Source: Tetrapyrgos nigripes | Lineage: Eukaryota; Basidiomycota; Agaricomycetes; Agaricales; Campanellaceae | Direction of reading: 5' to 3' | Length of the DNA stretch: 64,000 nucleotides | Assembly: GCA_013368315.1 (NCBI GenBank) | Contig: JAACJM010000109.1 | Location: 62,001-126,000 of the forward strand | Shown here: piece after piece, positions 12,085 to 23,012 of the stretch | How positions within the stretch are numbered: position 1 is the stretch's first letter | Layout: each line of letters begins with the position of its first letter | Notes under the pieces: model-generated | Seen by the model: only the letters and a program-made list of their open reading frames with translations | Told to the model about the DNA's origin: nothing | Databases searched by the model: none | Translations under genes and position numbers: made by a program

Positions 12085-12729
12085 CTGCACCATTTCAAAT
12101 AGATGGAATGTTCACAAGTCACAGACTCACAGACCCGATTTTCCTTCCAAAAATGTCGGTCAGTCACTGGTCACAGAGGCTATTTTCCATCCAAAAATTG
12201 GATGGTCACAAGTGCAAAAAATGAATTTTTCTTCCTAAAATAGTAATGCGTGGCGTTGCCTTTTGGTAGTCATTTTTGGGTAGTCATTTCGTTGTGTTAA
12301 ATTTTGAATTTACATGTGTCTAATTGTGCGGTTGAGCCATCAAGTCTTGCTCTCATTGCTCTCTAGCTCACACACCAATGATCTGATTTGACTTAGGGAG
12401 GTCGGGCTATTCAGTCAGACCCGATGAACTGGCAATACCAGCAAGAGTCTGATCTTACCAAAACACTCCTCTTCGCATGCTCTACCGTAGTACTATTTAT
12501 ATTCCGTACTTAGATCTACATACTTCACTTGTTCTACTCGAACTTGTCCAGTATTTTTTCACTTATACTCTTTTGTCTCCAACAAACATCTCTTCTATCA
12601 TTCTACCCCTTTTATATAGTGATGGGAGTTGTTGATGTTCTAACAACACGCAGATCACCCCATCGCTGTTGGGCGAGGCACATTCATTGATACTCGAAAT
12701 CCAATGCCACTTGGAACTCTCCTATTCAT

Positions 12730-14850
12730 TTGAATAATCCACCATCAAACGATACCATTTCACCTTGCAGCGTACTTGGTCTAAGGCCTAAATATGTTAG
12801 AGAATTCCTCTGGGCTGAAGATGAGTACTCTATTCCACCATCTTCAACCAAATCTACTGAATTTCTACCCCCAGTACCTTGTCCTCCTATCAATGAGATG
12901 AATAACTCATAGTGAACTGCATGGGTATCCTGCGGGTACTTTTGGCGCGACCCGTACCCGTACCCGTGCGAAAAAATACCCATGGGTCACGCAGTGAGCA
13001 GGGCTTGAACTCATGACCATAAGAAATGAGGTCCTGGAATCAATGTGCAATTAACCATTACACCATTTCAACATAGTAATGGTTGATTGCACGCTCTATT
13101 GCTGGGCCCAGCGCGACCTGAAGGGGTCACGGGTCCGGAAATCACAACCCGTACCCATACCCGTGACCCGTGGCAACCCGCGTAACCCCTGCTTTTCACT
13201 AATAACTCAACAGCATGGTCCACTATTCACCAACACAACCATCTTTTCCGAGTCACTACTCCTATACAAGTCAACACTTTCCAATCCCTTCTATCCCTTC
13301 ATCCCAATCAACCCTTTGTTAAATCCATCTGCTGGTCTCTGCGTCATGGCTGTTGGCTGTGGGCATGCACTGATGGGGTCCCTTTTCCACTTTGCATTGA
13401 CAATTCCCACCGTCCTCTCAGAGATCAATCCCACATCAACTTCGTCTGAGAACAACGCAACTTGGAGATTTCACTGGGTCAATTCTCGCCTTCATTTGGT
13501 CCAGATTTACTCCCTGGAATGACTGCAGTTCCTATTGGAGTAGTCCCTAAACCTCACTCAGACAAGCTTCGCTTGGTAGTCAATCACACAGCAGGGGAAT
13601 TCTCCCCTAATTCCCTTATATCGAAATCAGATGCTAGGGTACAGCTCAACACCCTTCAACACCTTGTAAAAGCAGTCATTAATGCCCAGAACAAATATGG
13701 ACCTAACGTTTGCCTCGTGGTATTCAAGTCTGATGTTTTGCAAGCGTATCAGCAGTTACCCATGCACCCATTATGGCAGTTACACCAAATAGTCACTATT
13801 AATGGCCAGAGACACATTGATCATTGTAACAACTTTGGGAACCATGCAGCTGGGCATATTTGGTGCAACTTCTTTGCCCTTGTCATCTGGATAGCAACCT
13901 TTGTCTGATTTCTTGCTGACATCTTCCATTATGTTGATGACTGCTTCTCATGGGAGTTCAAGGGGAACATGCTGTGGTATGAACCATATAAAAAATCCTT
14001 TCCAAAAAAGCAGACCCAGCTCCTTCTCCTTTTTGACACTTTGGGCATTCCGCATGACAAACTGAAACAAGAACGGGGACTCCAGCTTGTCATCATTGGT
14101 TTTCATTTCAACCCTAATGCCATGACCATCTCACTCCCCGCACAATCCAAAATCAAGCTCATACAAGCCATACGTGTTTTTGCTCATGCTGGCAGATGGA
14201 TACAGTGGTCATTCAACATTACACCCCTCCTTTGTCCCAGACTCTGCACTCTATACAAAAAGATGTTGGGCAAGACTGAACCTTTCCAGCTGATCTGGAT
14301 CAGTGTAGCCCTTTGTCAGGAGCTATTGTGGATCACTGAGCATTTAGAACACTCCAACAGTGTCCTCATGCTAGAGGCTATCGAGTGGGGCATTCACGAT
14401 GCAGACTTGGTCTTTTTCACAGACACTTCAGGCACTGGAATGGGTATTTGGTGTCCTGAACTAGGACTAGCTTTCCATTCCATCATTGAAACCCCTGATC
14501 CTACTCACATCTTCTATTTTGAAGCCTTGGCTGTCCTATCAGCTCTGGAAGTTGCGAAATCTTTGCCTCAATATCGCTGAATCATCATATTCACTGATAA
14601 CACAAACACCGTTCACATGTTCAACTCACTTCACGCTAAGTCTCGATACAATCCCATTCTGATTTCCTCCATGAACATTCTGATGGAACACAACATCCAG
14701 CTATGAGTATTGCACATCCCAGGGCACAAAAATTCCATTGCTGATGCCCTTTCCCGTCACCAGCTCAAAGTTGTCCAAAAACTCTACCCTCTCTGCTCAA
14801 TTTCTACCTTCACTCCCCCTATCCTCTCACATGGCTCTACAGTAATCTAA
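12730..14850 (+). pseudogene. reverse transcriptase / RNase H pseudogene
   Basis: One long frame interrupted by TGA stops and by a hAT MITE, whose 300-bp insertion keeps the frame. RT signals: SDKLRLVVNHTAGEFSPNS, KSDVLQAYQQLPMHP (motif A region) and HYVDDCFSWEF (catalytic YxDD). RNase H signals: FFTDTSGTGMGIW (Asp), FYFEALAVLSAL (Glu), IIIFTDNTNTVHMFNSL (Asp) and VLHIPGHKNSIADALSR. Such RT-RH proteins are abundant in agaricomycetes and resemble those of DIRS-like or Ty3-like elements; no integrase is visible. At least three stops (in FV*FLADIF, QYR*IIIF, IQL*VLHIPG) sit where CGA to TGA would explain them. Not functional. Confidence 0.85.
12910..13201. mobile_element. hAT-type MITE with 8-bp target duplication
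   Basis: 292 bp with ends TAGTGAACTGCATGGGT and the inverse of TAGTGAAAAGCAGGGGT. Target duplication ATAACTCA is exact on both sides (12902-12909 and 13202-13209), the hAT signature. It interrupts the RT gene after NEMNNS. Inside are repeats of a 'CCCGTACC' type and a tRNA-like segment on the minus strand (about 12985-13085). A related copy is at 32657-32991. Confidence 0.9.
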
Positions 14851-15600
14851 TTTACCTTTTCTTTCTCTGATTCGTGCGTCTTTTTTACTTTCTTTACCTC
14901 ACTGATACCATTTTTTCCCTTCCACCTTTGACTACTTTGAAATACTTCATTTTTTCCTTTTATCTCCACGTTATTATTGCCTCATGCTTCTCACACCCAT
15001 TCTGCTACTCTGTCGATTCTACGCACATGTTGGGTTTTGTCACATATAACGGACATAACCGTGTCACGACTGATTTATTCAGATTCGTGACCCCACAGCT
15101 GGTGGACAACTGCGTGCTTTCCTCTCCTTGATTTTATTTTCCTTGCATCACAGCCTTTGCACTTGGGTGTCGTCGCGTGTATCAGATGATCATCGCGTCT
15201 CAACTGATTTATATTGGTAGTTTGACCCTACTCAGGTAGACAAGTGCACTGTGCAAATTCTTCCAAATTATTTTCCTTTGTTCTGTCCTTATTGATCTTC
15301 CCGTTTTATCTATTCTTTCTTCCATCATCTCTCCCATCCTCCATTTTCTTTTACCTATTTAGCACTTTGACATCATCTTCTTTTCTTATTCTTCTCTTCT
15401 CAAATTACTCTTATGTCCCTCCCATCCCATCCCATTTTTTCCTTCACCTCCTTTAGCGCTTCACCATCATTATATTCATCTCTTCTTTGGGCAGCCCCAG
15501 CCGTCGGGGTCACCGGATTTGGCTAAACCTTCACTCGACTTGATTAAGCGAGACCGCGACAATTAGATGCATAATAATTAATAGGAGCTGTCTAAATTGT
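14851..15600. other. pyrimidine-rich tail of the TIR element
   Basis: Downstream of the RNase H remnant. A strongly C/T-biased stretch at 15241-15480 has no coding value. Rest noncoding. Confidence 0.5.
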
Positions 15601-15737
15601 ATCCTCTCTGATGCCTTTCCTCGAAGTTTTCCAAAGTTTTAGGATGGTCACAGGTCACACCAATGATTTTCCATGTCGCAGATGGAAAAAAAAAGTCACA
15701 GGTCACAACCCCTTTCCATCTATTTGAAATGGTACAG

Positions 15738-15795
15738 TAGTCGATGTGACCCCGGCATCCTTGGCGGCGTCAGCTAGGATTTTTGAAGCTTTCAG
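15738..15795 (+). pseudogene. DUF6593 pseudogene, 3' end after TE insertion
   Basis: Reads VDVTPASLAASARIF, matching VDVTVASVGAFSAIK at the end of the intact protein. It is the continuation of 11417-12084 across the TIR element. Confidence 0.75.
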
Positions 15796-15819
15796 CACAT
15801 AGAGTACTGGGGCACACCA

Positions 15820-16135
15820 TTCAACAGCCATGACATGCATGACATCTTACTCAGAGATAAGTAGGGGAACTGTTGATGCCGTGTGATAAAGAAAAGCTCA
15901 AATTCCGTATCTAGGCACTTTGTCTTTGTCTTCGTAGACTAATTGCATTCCTTGAACGTTGAACAATTCCCCACTGTGCAGAGTTCATGCTCTCAGCAAT
16001 CATTAATCAACAGCCATCTTAAAGAAGCTCTTGTCGGGATCAAGGCCCCATTCCAGATCAACTGCTTTCGTAGTACATACATATCTAGTAGATCTACACT
16101 TGTGGGGCCAGCATATGCAAGCATATGATTTCGAT
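15820..16135 (+). pseudogene. DUF3433-gene fragment (relic 2) and shared flank
   Basis: Contains ATGACATCTTACTCAGAG and GGGGAACTGTTGATGCCG, then TGATAAAGAAAAG, matching 2816-2868 of the intact DUF3433-like gene more fully than relic 1 does. The remainder matches 9110-9330. It shows that the DUF3433 tail was already downstream of DUF6593 before the locus duplicated. Confidence 0.65.
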
Positions 16136-17434
16136 TTTTGCCTCCACTGAGGTGTCCGTCGGGATGGCGCAGTGACACCAGTACACGAGCATGTCGAGGT
16201 GGCTGTTGCTAGGTATTTGCCTCACTGGCTCCCAAAGTGTTATGAAGGGGTTATCGAAGCCACATAAGTCAATGAGACGGCGATGTCCGAGTGGCTGTGC
16301 GTCAAAGCAGAGCTAATGCCGCGGACTTAGTACTTGGTGCCCGTGGCCATGGCCAATGGTTATATGAGGCTGGAGCCACGAGCCAATTTCCCAGGAGCAT
16401 GCATATGCCCCGGATCTTGCTTTGACCCCAACCACTTACTACACCTTGACTTCACTCACCAATTTGGAATCAATTGCACGTTGCAAGTAGGTGGAGCCTC
16501 TTTCAATCGGTGAGACTGGCGAGGAAGGTCTTGGACGAATTTTTAGTTTCCTCGGAACGGTATCGATGAGGAAATGATAAGAACAGGTGAGCAGCCTAGT
16601 AGTACGCGCTTTGTTAGCCGAAATTGAGATATCCACGGACCATTGGCATCTCGCTCCATGAACGCCAACGTTGTTTTTTGAGCTGCTGCCTTAGGATGGA
16701 CATGTTTTTACGTCCAACCGTCCAAGACTCCTCAAACTGCACTCCGTAAGTATGCCTCCCGTATGCGCATCAGGCCATCCGAAAAGGCGTACTCACTTCA
16801 AGTTATCGATGTGCGAGTGGTCGGCCCTCTTCGACAGTTCAATCATTGAGTAGCCTTGAGGATGTAGCAACGCTTTGAAATTCCGCCGATAAGTACCTTT
16901 TTTGTAAAAGCTTAGGTTGATTCCAAAGAAAGGTAATCGATACATGTACTATGTAGTCCTAAGAGCGGTACTATAAGTATTAAGTCCACAAAGATTAAAG
17001 CAAACCTACTCTAGAGGTAGTCCGAAGAGATTAGTCCATTAGTAGTCCGATCAAGTCCGTAAAGTTCTCGTCTGGCAAGAGACAGTGACATTAGGAAAAT
17101 AGTAATGAGCGGCTGGAAGTGGCACAAGTAGGTAGTACAAGCCGTGCGTCAATGTGGTATGTAGGTATGAGTGAGGTAGTACAGAACAGAGGATACAACA
17201 AAGGAAAGGGTATCTAACCGTGCGTACCTGTGAGTAATGTGTACAGTGTATGGATGTGATTAACCAGCAATCAACTTAGGGTTGGTAGGATGTAGGACGT
17301 AGTAGCTGGTACAGCATGCTACCGACTTAATAGCAATTATATATTGACGCGTCATCTAGCCTCTAGGCTCCTCACCTCCCTCGATGGAAGTGCGTCTCAT
17401 CACCTCTCCTCGAGTGGACACTAATCCTCAAGAG
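16136..17434. other. intergenic, nothing firm
   Basis: About 1.3 kb. 16273-16330 has a tRNA-Leu/Ser-like 5' half without a matching 3' half (see rejected list). 16900-17340 is rich in short TAGTCC/GTAGT strings. No gene supported. Confidence 0.5.
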
Positions 17435-18526
17435 TCAAAACCCTCCCAAACACCCGTCCAATTTGGTCTCACTCCACTCATCCTGTATCGCTACCCGACT
17501 CCTCGAAGATAACTTTGGGGTCTGATCACCCTTGAGCGTCCTCTTCGGATGGCATTTCCTCGTGAGCTTATGAGGATGAGGAGATCCCTTCGGACGCGGA
17601 TGAGGAGATGAAGGCAAAAATGACAACGCATAAGCAAACTCCTCTGCGTCTGGTGCACCTGAAAGGCCGGAAAGGGGGTACGGAGACGAAGGATACGAGG
17701 TCTGAATATAGGGGTGCGGGGAGGAGCATCCATCACCAAAGGCGGCAGGACTTAGATCCGAGTCTTCAGATTCCGAACAAGAGGTAGAGGAGGCGGAAGA
17801 GAGGTCATGCGTTAGAGAAGGCATAAGGAATTGCGATGACAATGAGGATGATGGAGGTACTGCTGCCGTTGCTGTTGCATAGTTGGGACTGAAATAGGAC
17901 GGTGAAGGCGAAGGCGAAGGCGAAGACAATGGCGATGAGAGTGGCGATGAGAGTGATAAAGACACGGATAGCTCATACTGCTCCAGCGCCGAGTCCTCCT
18001 CCTCAGCATCATCATACCTCTCCGTCTCGCACGCCTCAAATGCACTAGGATGGAAATAACTGCCTTTGGGAGCACTTAGACCCCTAGTCTCGGCCACGGT
18101 CCCAGTCCTCGGCGCATGGTGGACACTGTCAGGCGAGCAGACGTCGTACACACGTCCGCCTCTCTCTGGCAATTCGCACGAGTTTGGGGAAACTTCGATT
18201 GGAGCTCGATCATATGTGCTCGCGGAATGTGTTAGCTGCGTGGATGAGATGGCAGGTGTTGGTGGGAAGTGAACGTGGGGCGAGGTGACGAGTGGAGATG
18301 ATAGCCTTGGTGATGGAGGGGAGGAAAGGTGCAGACATGGAGCACCGCGGAAACTTGAGGCGCGTGATGACGAAGGATTGGACGAGGAAGGTGATGAGGA
18401 CGAGAAGGGAAGTGGATCTGGGGAAGTTGGGGTAGAGGAAGGCGAGTAGTTGAAGGAAGAGGGTGGTGCAGCCTTCTGGCGCCGTCTGTATTTCGGCATG
18501 GCTTTGAGGATTGGACGGAGAGTCAT
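17435..18526 (-). CDS. conserved Ser/Pro-rich fungal protein
   Basis: Intronless frame of 363 aa. Starts MTLRPILKAMPKYRRRQKA, a basic N-terminus, followed by Ser/Pro-rich low-complexity blocks. A conserved-looking core follows: TSPHVHFPPTPAISSTQLTH, YDRAPIEVSPNSCELPERGG and GSYFHPSAFEACE. Next come acidic (DDAEEEDSALEQYE) and poly-Ser/Pro segments, and a basic tail with KLTRKCHPKRTLKGD. No membrane segment. Composition suggests a disordered, possibly phosphoregulated cytoplasmic or nuclear protein; function unknown. I recall similar proteins in other basidiomycetes, which supports a real gene. The start is the first ATG of the frame. It lies tandem with the minus-strand gene at 19607-21166. 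Confidence 0.8.
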   Translation of the reverse strand: MTLRPILKAMPKYRRRQKAAPPSSFNYSPSSTPTSPDPLPFSSSSPSSSNPSSSRASSFRGAPCLHLSSPPSPRLSSPLVTSPHVHFPPTPAISSTQLTHSASTYDRAPIEVSPNSCELPERGGRVYDVCSPDSVHHAPRTGTVAETRGLSAPKGSYFHPSAFEACETERYDDAEEEDSALEQYELSVSLSLSSPLSSPLSSPSPSPSPSYFSPNYATATAAVPPSSSLSSQFLMPSLTHDLSSASSTSCSESEDSDLSPAAFGDGCSSPHPYIQTSYPSSPYPLSGLSGAPDAEEFAYALSFLPSSPHPRPKGSPHPHKLTRKCHPKRTLKGDQTPKLSSRSRVAIQDEWSETKLDGCLGGF

Positions 18527-19606
18527 CGAAGCGTATGCAGGAAGGGAGAGCTGTGGATAGGTGAGACCTCTAATAACGTGTATGAGGGAGGCCAGGGTAG
18601 TGCTTGCCTGAAAGCAGTCTATAAAAGACTACGGATGAGCCGTAGCGATAGCACTTTGTCATGAGTCCCATGGTTCCACATCACCATTGAAAGAAGACAT
18701 ACTTTCAGACCTGATTAGCAGCTCTCATGAAGAAGACAGTGATGGCGGAGAAGATAGAAGTCTAAACGGGTCGGTTGCCGCGACATTTGTTTAGTTCAGT
18801 GGAGACTGATCTGACGCAACATGTCAGATATCCCCAGGCACTGCCAAAACTGGGTTGCTGTGTGGGTTTACCCCACCAATATCATATATCGATAACGTGT
18901 GGGGCGGGAGTGGGGATATGTTGCAAGGCAGGCCGAGGATGAGCGTGACCTCGGAGAATGGAAACAAGAGCCGTACGGAACGTCCTCCTGGAAACACCCG
19001 GGTGGCGGTGAAGCTGACTCATGTGAAGGACGTCATCGGGATTGAGTGGAAGTTCTATAGACAAACTATAGACGTCTGTTATTTATCCTTAATAATTCCT
19101 CAGAATTTTACATAACTCAACGCAATTAACTGTCATCTAGTGGCTCGACTCTCGACTGGGAGTTCAGTTGGCTTTTGTTGTGTATCTGTCCCCTACCTCA
19201 AGCTCTTAGTTGAAGTTAATGAAGGCATTGTGGGCCACCGCTTCGCGTGGCGATAACGAGGCCGTTATTTGATTGGTATGTTTTCGTTGAGCTTTATCGG
19301 TGTGAGGATGATCTTGGGAATGATGATGGTTGAACGTTGACTGCGGTCAACTTCAACTTCAACTTCAACGGCAAACGCCGGTACCGACTGCGGGTATAAA
19401 AAGGACCGGATGGTAGCCACACGCGGAAGCCCCAGATTATAACTTGAAGAGCGAGTCCCTAAAGGGCCTCGTAATTCACTTACTATGTACGCAGACATGC
19501 CTTTTAGTTCTCCCCATCTGTCGGTATCGCGTTGGATATACAATTACATATCAGCGAGTCCAATGAAAGCACAACCTAATGAAAGTGAAAGTACAATTCG
19601 ACCAAT
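18527..19606. other. intergenic region
   Basis: Promoter side of the Ser/Pro-rich gene and 3' flank of the membrane protein gene. Short chance frames only; no repeat recognised. Confidence 0.55.
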
Positions 19607-21166
19607 TTACGCCTCTGTATATGTAGGGGGGACCTCTCGTGTCTCTGCATCTGCACCTCTCTGCTGCTCCACCCTCCAGCCACTATCCGCGTGAATTACT
19701 AGCTGACTTTCCCTCCGCTCTGCTGCGACGATCTCGAAATCAGGTTGTCCTGAGTACTCAGCGTCTTGATTCCTACTCTGGAGGACAGCTAAACGTTGTT
19801 GTAACTTCAAGTTTCCCCAACGTAGCTGATTGAAATCAGACCTAGTAATCTCGGTGTGTACTAATAGTGTAGAATCCAGATTCAGTCGTTTGTTCCGAGC
19901 CTTTCGACGACTTTTTAGCCATAGACATGAACCGATTCCACACAGCACGAGTAGGACGACCGCACCGCCAATTATTCCACCGAGTGCTCCTGCGTCGAGG
20001 TGATGTTTCCCAGTTGTTACTGACGCAGGTGACGACGGTGATGGTGATGAGGGATTCAAAGGCGCTGAAGATACCACAGTCCCTGGCGGAACCGTCTCGA
20101 CAACAAAATAATTAAGGGAGAGAGCCATCCCTTCCTCAGTGCCATTGTGTTTGACCACGAGTCTGTGTTCTTCCGTAGGAGATAACTCGGAAAGGTTGAA
20201 GAACTGTTGTGCTAAGAAGCCTTTAGATCCATCAAATGGTGGAACAAGTGAGAAGGATTGTTCGGGTCGATCATCTAATTGATAGATGGCGCTGTTGGAA
20301 AGGTTACTTCCTATGCCGAGGTTGCCATAGAGCAGGATAGAAGTTCCTAATGATATTCCAAGAAAAAAAAAAAGCGGTAGTAGCCGTTAGCACCAGCTCT
20401 GAACGCGCCTACATATGAATACGAAGAATCACACACCATTGAAATCCACCGTAACAGACGCACCGGGTGTTCTCGTGTCCACACTGAAGAGGAAGTCATT
20501 ATTCACCGACCACCCATTACCAAAGTCCACAACCTGGTGCTCCGAAGACGTATCAAACAACGTCTCAAGAGGATTCCCTATCATCATCATCACTTCCTCC
20601 GCATCTTCTCCTTCTGATCCAGTGGATATCGGTTCATATACGATATAATCCAAAAAAAATGTAGAATTGATGAGGCTGTCGACGTTGATTACTAGCTCGT
20701 GCTCCCCCTGTGATATTTGTTTTCCACAGGTGAAGACGAGGTTACCCTCCACACCAGAGAAGTTATCATCCTGGCCTTTAGACCATTCGGTGAAATCCTC
20801 TGCAACGGGGTTCCCATCCAAAAAGCAAGCGATACGACCTTTGGGAGAACGTCCAGGGAAGAGATAGCTGCCAAATACAGCGTATCCGGTACCTATTATG
20901 ATGCGTCCGGTTGAGCGTACCTCGTTAGTACAAAAATAATACTCACCGTTAAATACAAATGTGACATTTGCCCCATCACTCGTTGTCCCATGAGCGGTAT
21001 TATTCCAGATTTTTCCCGCCCAGCTGTTGTCAATATTGTCTAGGGTATCGCCACCACTTTGGATCGTACTCCCGTTACTCAACTGCCACTGCTCAACCGG
21101 GGAATAAAGAAGACGAGCGTCCGTGTCATCGACGAAGAACCAGCCTTGAGTGGCTGATTGACTCAT
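19607..21166 (-). CDS. single-pass membrane protein with PPxY-type tail
   Basis: Three exons (21166-20947, 20892-20437, 20346-19607) give 1416 nt, in frame, 471 aa. The ectodomain appears to have two related beta-rich modules: FVDDTDARLLYS ... GTGYAVFGSYLFPG, and FGNGWSVNND ... VTVDFNGTSILLYGNLG. It has several N-glycosylation sites. A Ser/Pro stalk precedes one membrane helix (GIIGGAVVLLVLCGIGSCLW), then a basic stop-transfer sequence and a ~110-residue cytoplasmic tail ending PPTYTEA. The PPTY sequence fits a PPxY ligand for WW-domain ubiquitin ligases, suggesting regulated turnover. No signal peptide follows the chosen ATG, so a short 5' exon may be missing. Common in basidiomycetes; function unknown. 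Confidence 0.85.
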
Positions 21167-22784
21167 TGATGATTAATGAGTGAAGTGTATGAGCCAGAGG
21201 TTATGATAAAGTGGATGATTGCAGTGTGCCAGCGAAGTTCGGGAGTAAAAGACTCGGAGAGCAAAGAACGTCCTTCAGTACCGTTGGGAAGGGGTACCGA
21301 TAAGAAGGGTGAAGGGCAGGCCTATCGTGACGCTGATAACGTTCAAGCTTTCAAGTCTTATACGACATGGCCAAGGAAACATAAATCTGGAATCTTCTCC
21401 GAACCGTGACGACGACGACGTTGGACGGCTCCTGACATATTCATGATCATCATATCTTAGCTCTTCTTTAGGAAAGTAGGCTGGATTCGGGAGCAGAGGG
21501 GGTAGGGATCAGTGATACTCACGAGAACTGGATAACTCACGGGTATCGATGGTATATTCGGGGTTGGGAGCCAGCCTAGAAGGTTCGCCCATATACTAGG
21601 AATAATCAGAAGCTTGGACCATGGGACTCATCATCCTTTCAAAGTTCAAACGCAGATATCACTGTACCGTATGTCGCCACCTATCAAAAAGGCTGAACAC
21701 ATGATGAGATCAAGCAATGGCTATCTGTTACCAAGTCAGTTGGTCTATGTACATCCGAATCAGTTTCTTCAGTTGAACATGTACAATGTACAATCGTACT
21801 TAATAGTCAATGATAAATAGCCATTCAAGGCTTGAGATTTATCACTGTCGGCGGCGAGTTTCCGAAAGGAGACGGTGTAGGTCGAGTAGTAGAATGGATT
21901 AGGAAACGTGCGGCGATGACAAAGGGCAAGGAAAGATGTCGATTAATGAGCTACTGCATCAGGAAACCTGGCGCTTGCTCAAGCGAAAAAAGCCGTTAAA
22001 AGCTCGCCAGCTCGGCAGCCACCGGCCACGTCAAATTTCCCGCAAGTTCAAAAATTCGGCAGTCACCACGCTTTGTACGGTCCAGGATTGCACCTCCTGT
22101 CTCTTCAAAACATGTTTTTATATCGTAAGGAAACTTTTGAAAGTCCTAACTTGACATAATGAGTGCAGGGGACGCACCGAGAAACCGCATTTTTGCAAAA
22201 TCGCCGCAACAAGCGGAAAAGCGGTAAAAAGCCGGAAAAGCCTGCCGGCTAGCTTACCCATTTCTTGATGACTCCTTCCGTCCGACTAGCGCTTGAGCCA
22301 TATTCAGTAAAGCGTGTCTCGGTACTTATCAGGTCCCAGTGTCCGTTATACCTTCTGAGTGAGTAACAGTCCGAGACCGTCGCAACAAGAGCTATTTTTG
22401 CTGGAGAATCTGAAGGAGCAATTGTTTGAATCAAAGTTAGCACCTGGTCCACTGGCGGAACTACTCGCACCTCCGAGTAATGAGGTTGAAGTCAGTGGCT
22501 CATAGGGTTTGATAAGACGTCTGACAGAAAAGTACAGTTGACGACTCACAACTACTTAGCCTAAGAACATTGAGCTTGCATTTTATACATCAATGATCTC
22601 TGAGAAATGACATATCTTTCTGATACCTGTGTAGGTATAACGTCAGGAAACTTAACCTCCAGCGGCGTCCGAGTCAGGCGAACGCATCCGCAGAGGTAAT
22701 TTGACAGGAAATTGAGCGAGAATGAATAGCAATAGGCGCTTGCCCTCTCGATCTTGAGCCTGAGGTCGAAAAACCTACATGAGC
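21167..22784. other. intergenic, no firm gene
   Basis: 21167-21600 is the promoter side of the membrane protein gene. 21960-22255 holds GC-rich strings with GCCGG/CCGGC inverted pairs, perhaps an old element end. No supported gene. Confidence 0.5.
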
Positions 22785-23012
22785 CTAGGTGGCAACCGTA
22801 AACGCTCCGCCTCCTTCCTGCATGGTTTGGGGTTCCCTTCTCCATACCACAGGCTCTCCACAGGAAAACTCCCTCAGACTCTGTAAACAGCTCGGCCCTT
22901 TAGATAATGCAGTCCGTTTAAACTGCTGTAGATCTATCTGGTCATGGCAACCGCCAAGATACAGGAGAGGTAAGCTAAATAAGTACGGTAGCAGTCTTAG
23001 AGTAGATGTCAT
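22785..23012 (-). CDS. possible small secreted peptide (weak)
   Basis: 75-aa frame starting MTSTLRLLPYLFSLPLLYL, which resembles a signal peptide, followed by a short Cys-containing stretch (GGC, PSCLQ, FSCGE). It may continue through introns further along the minus strand (22350-22780 has other open segments), but I could not assemble a convincing gene. It could equally be chance. No family recognised. Confidence 0.25.
   Translation of the reverse strand: MTSTLRLLPYLFSLPLLYLGGCHDQIDLQQFKRTALSKGPSCLQSLREFSCGEPVVWRREPQTMQEGGGAFTVAT

Larger units (their letters stand above)
12085..15737. mobile_element. 3.65-kb TIR element with TA target duplication
   Basis: Begins CTGCACCATTTCAAATAG and ends CTATTTGAAATGGTACAG, giving 22-bp terminal inverted repeats with one mismatch. 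The flanking dinucleotide is TA on both sides (12083-12084, 15738-15739). Removing it restores the DUF6593 copy, since copy 1 reads AGAATAGTAGATG where this copy reads AGAATA / TAGTCGATG. Subterminal DNA on both sides is rich in GTCAC/GTGAC motifs. The only gene inside is a decayed RT/RNase H; no transposase or recombinase was seen. Termini resemble a 734-bp element at 55074-55807. The superfamily is not known to me. Confidence 0.85.

Noticed and set aside
16273..16380. tRNA-Leu/Ser-like start GACGGCGATGTCCGAGTGG
   Set aside because: The A-box-like half is good, but no anticodon arm of proper length, no B box and no 3' acceptor match follow. At best a tRNA fragment.
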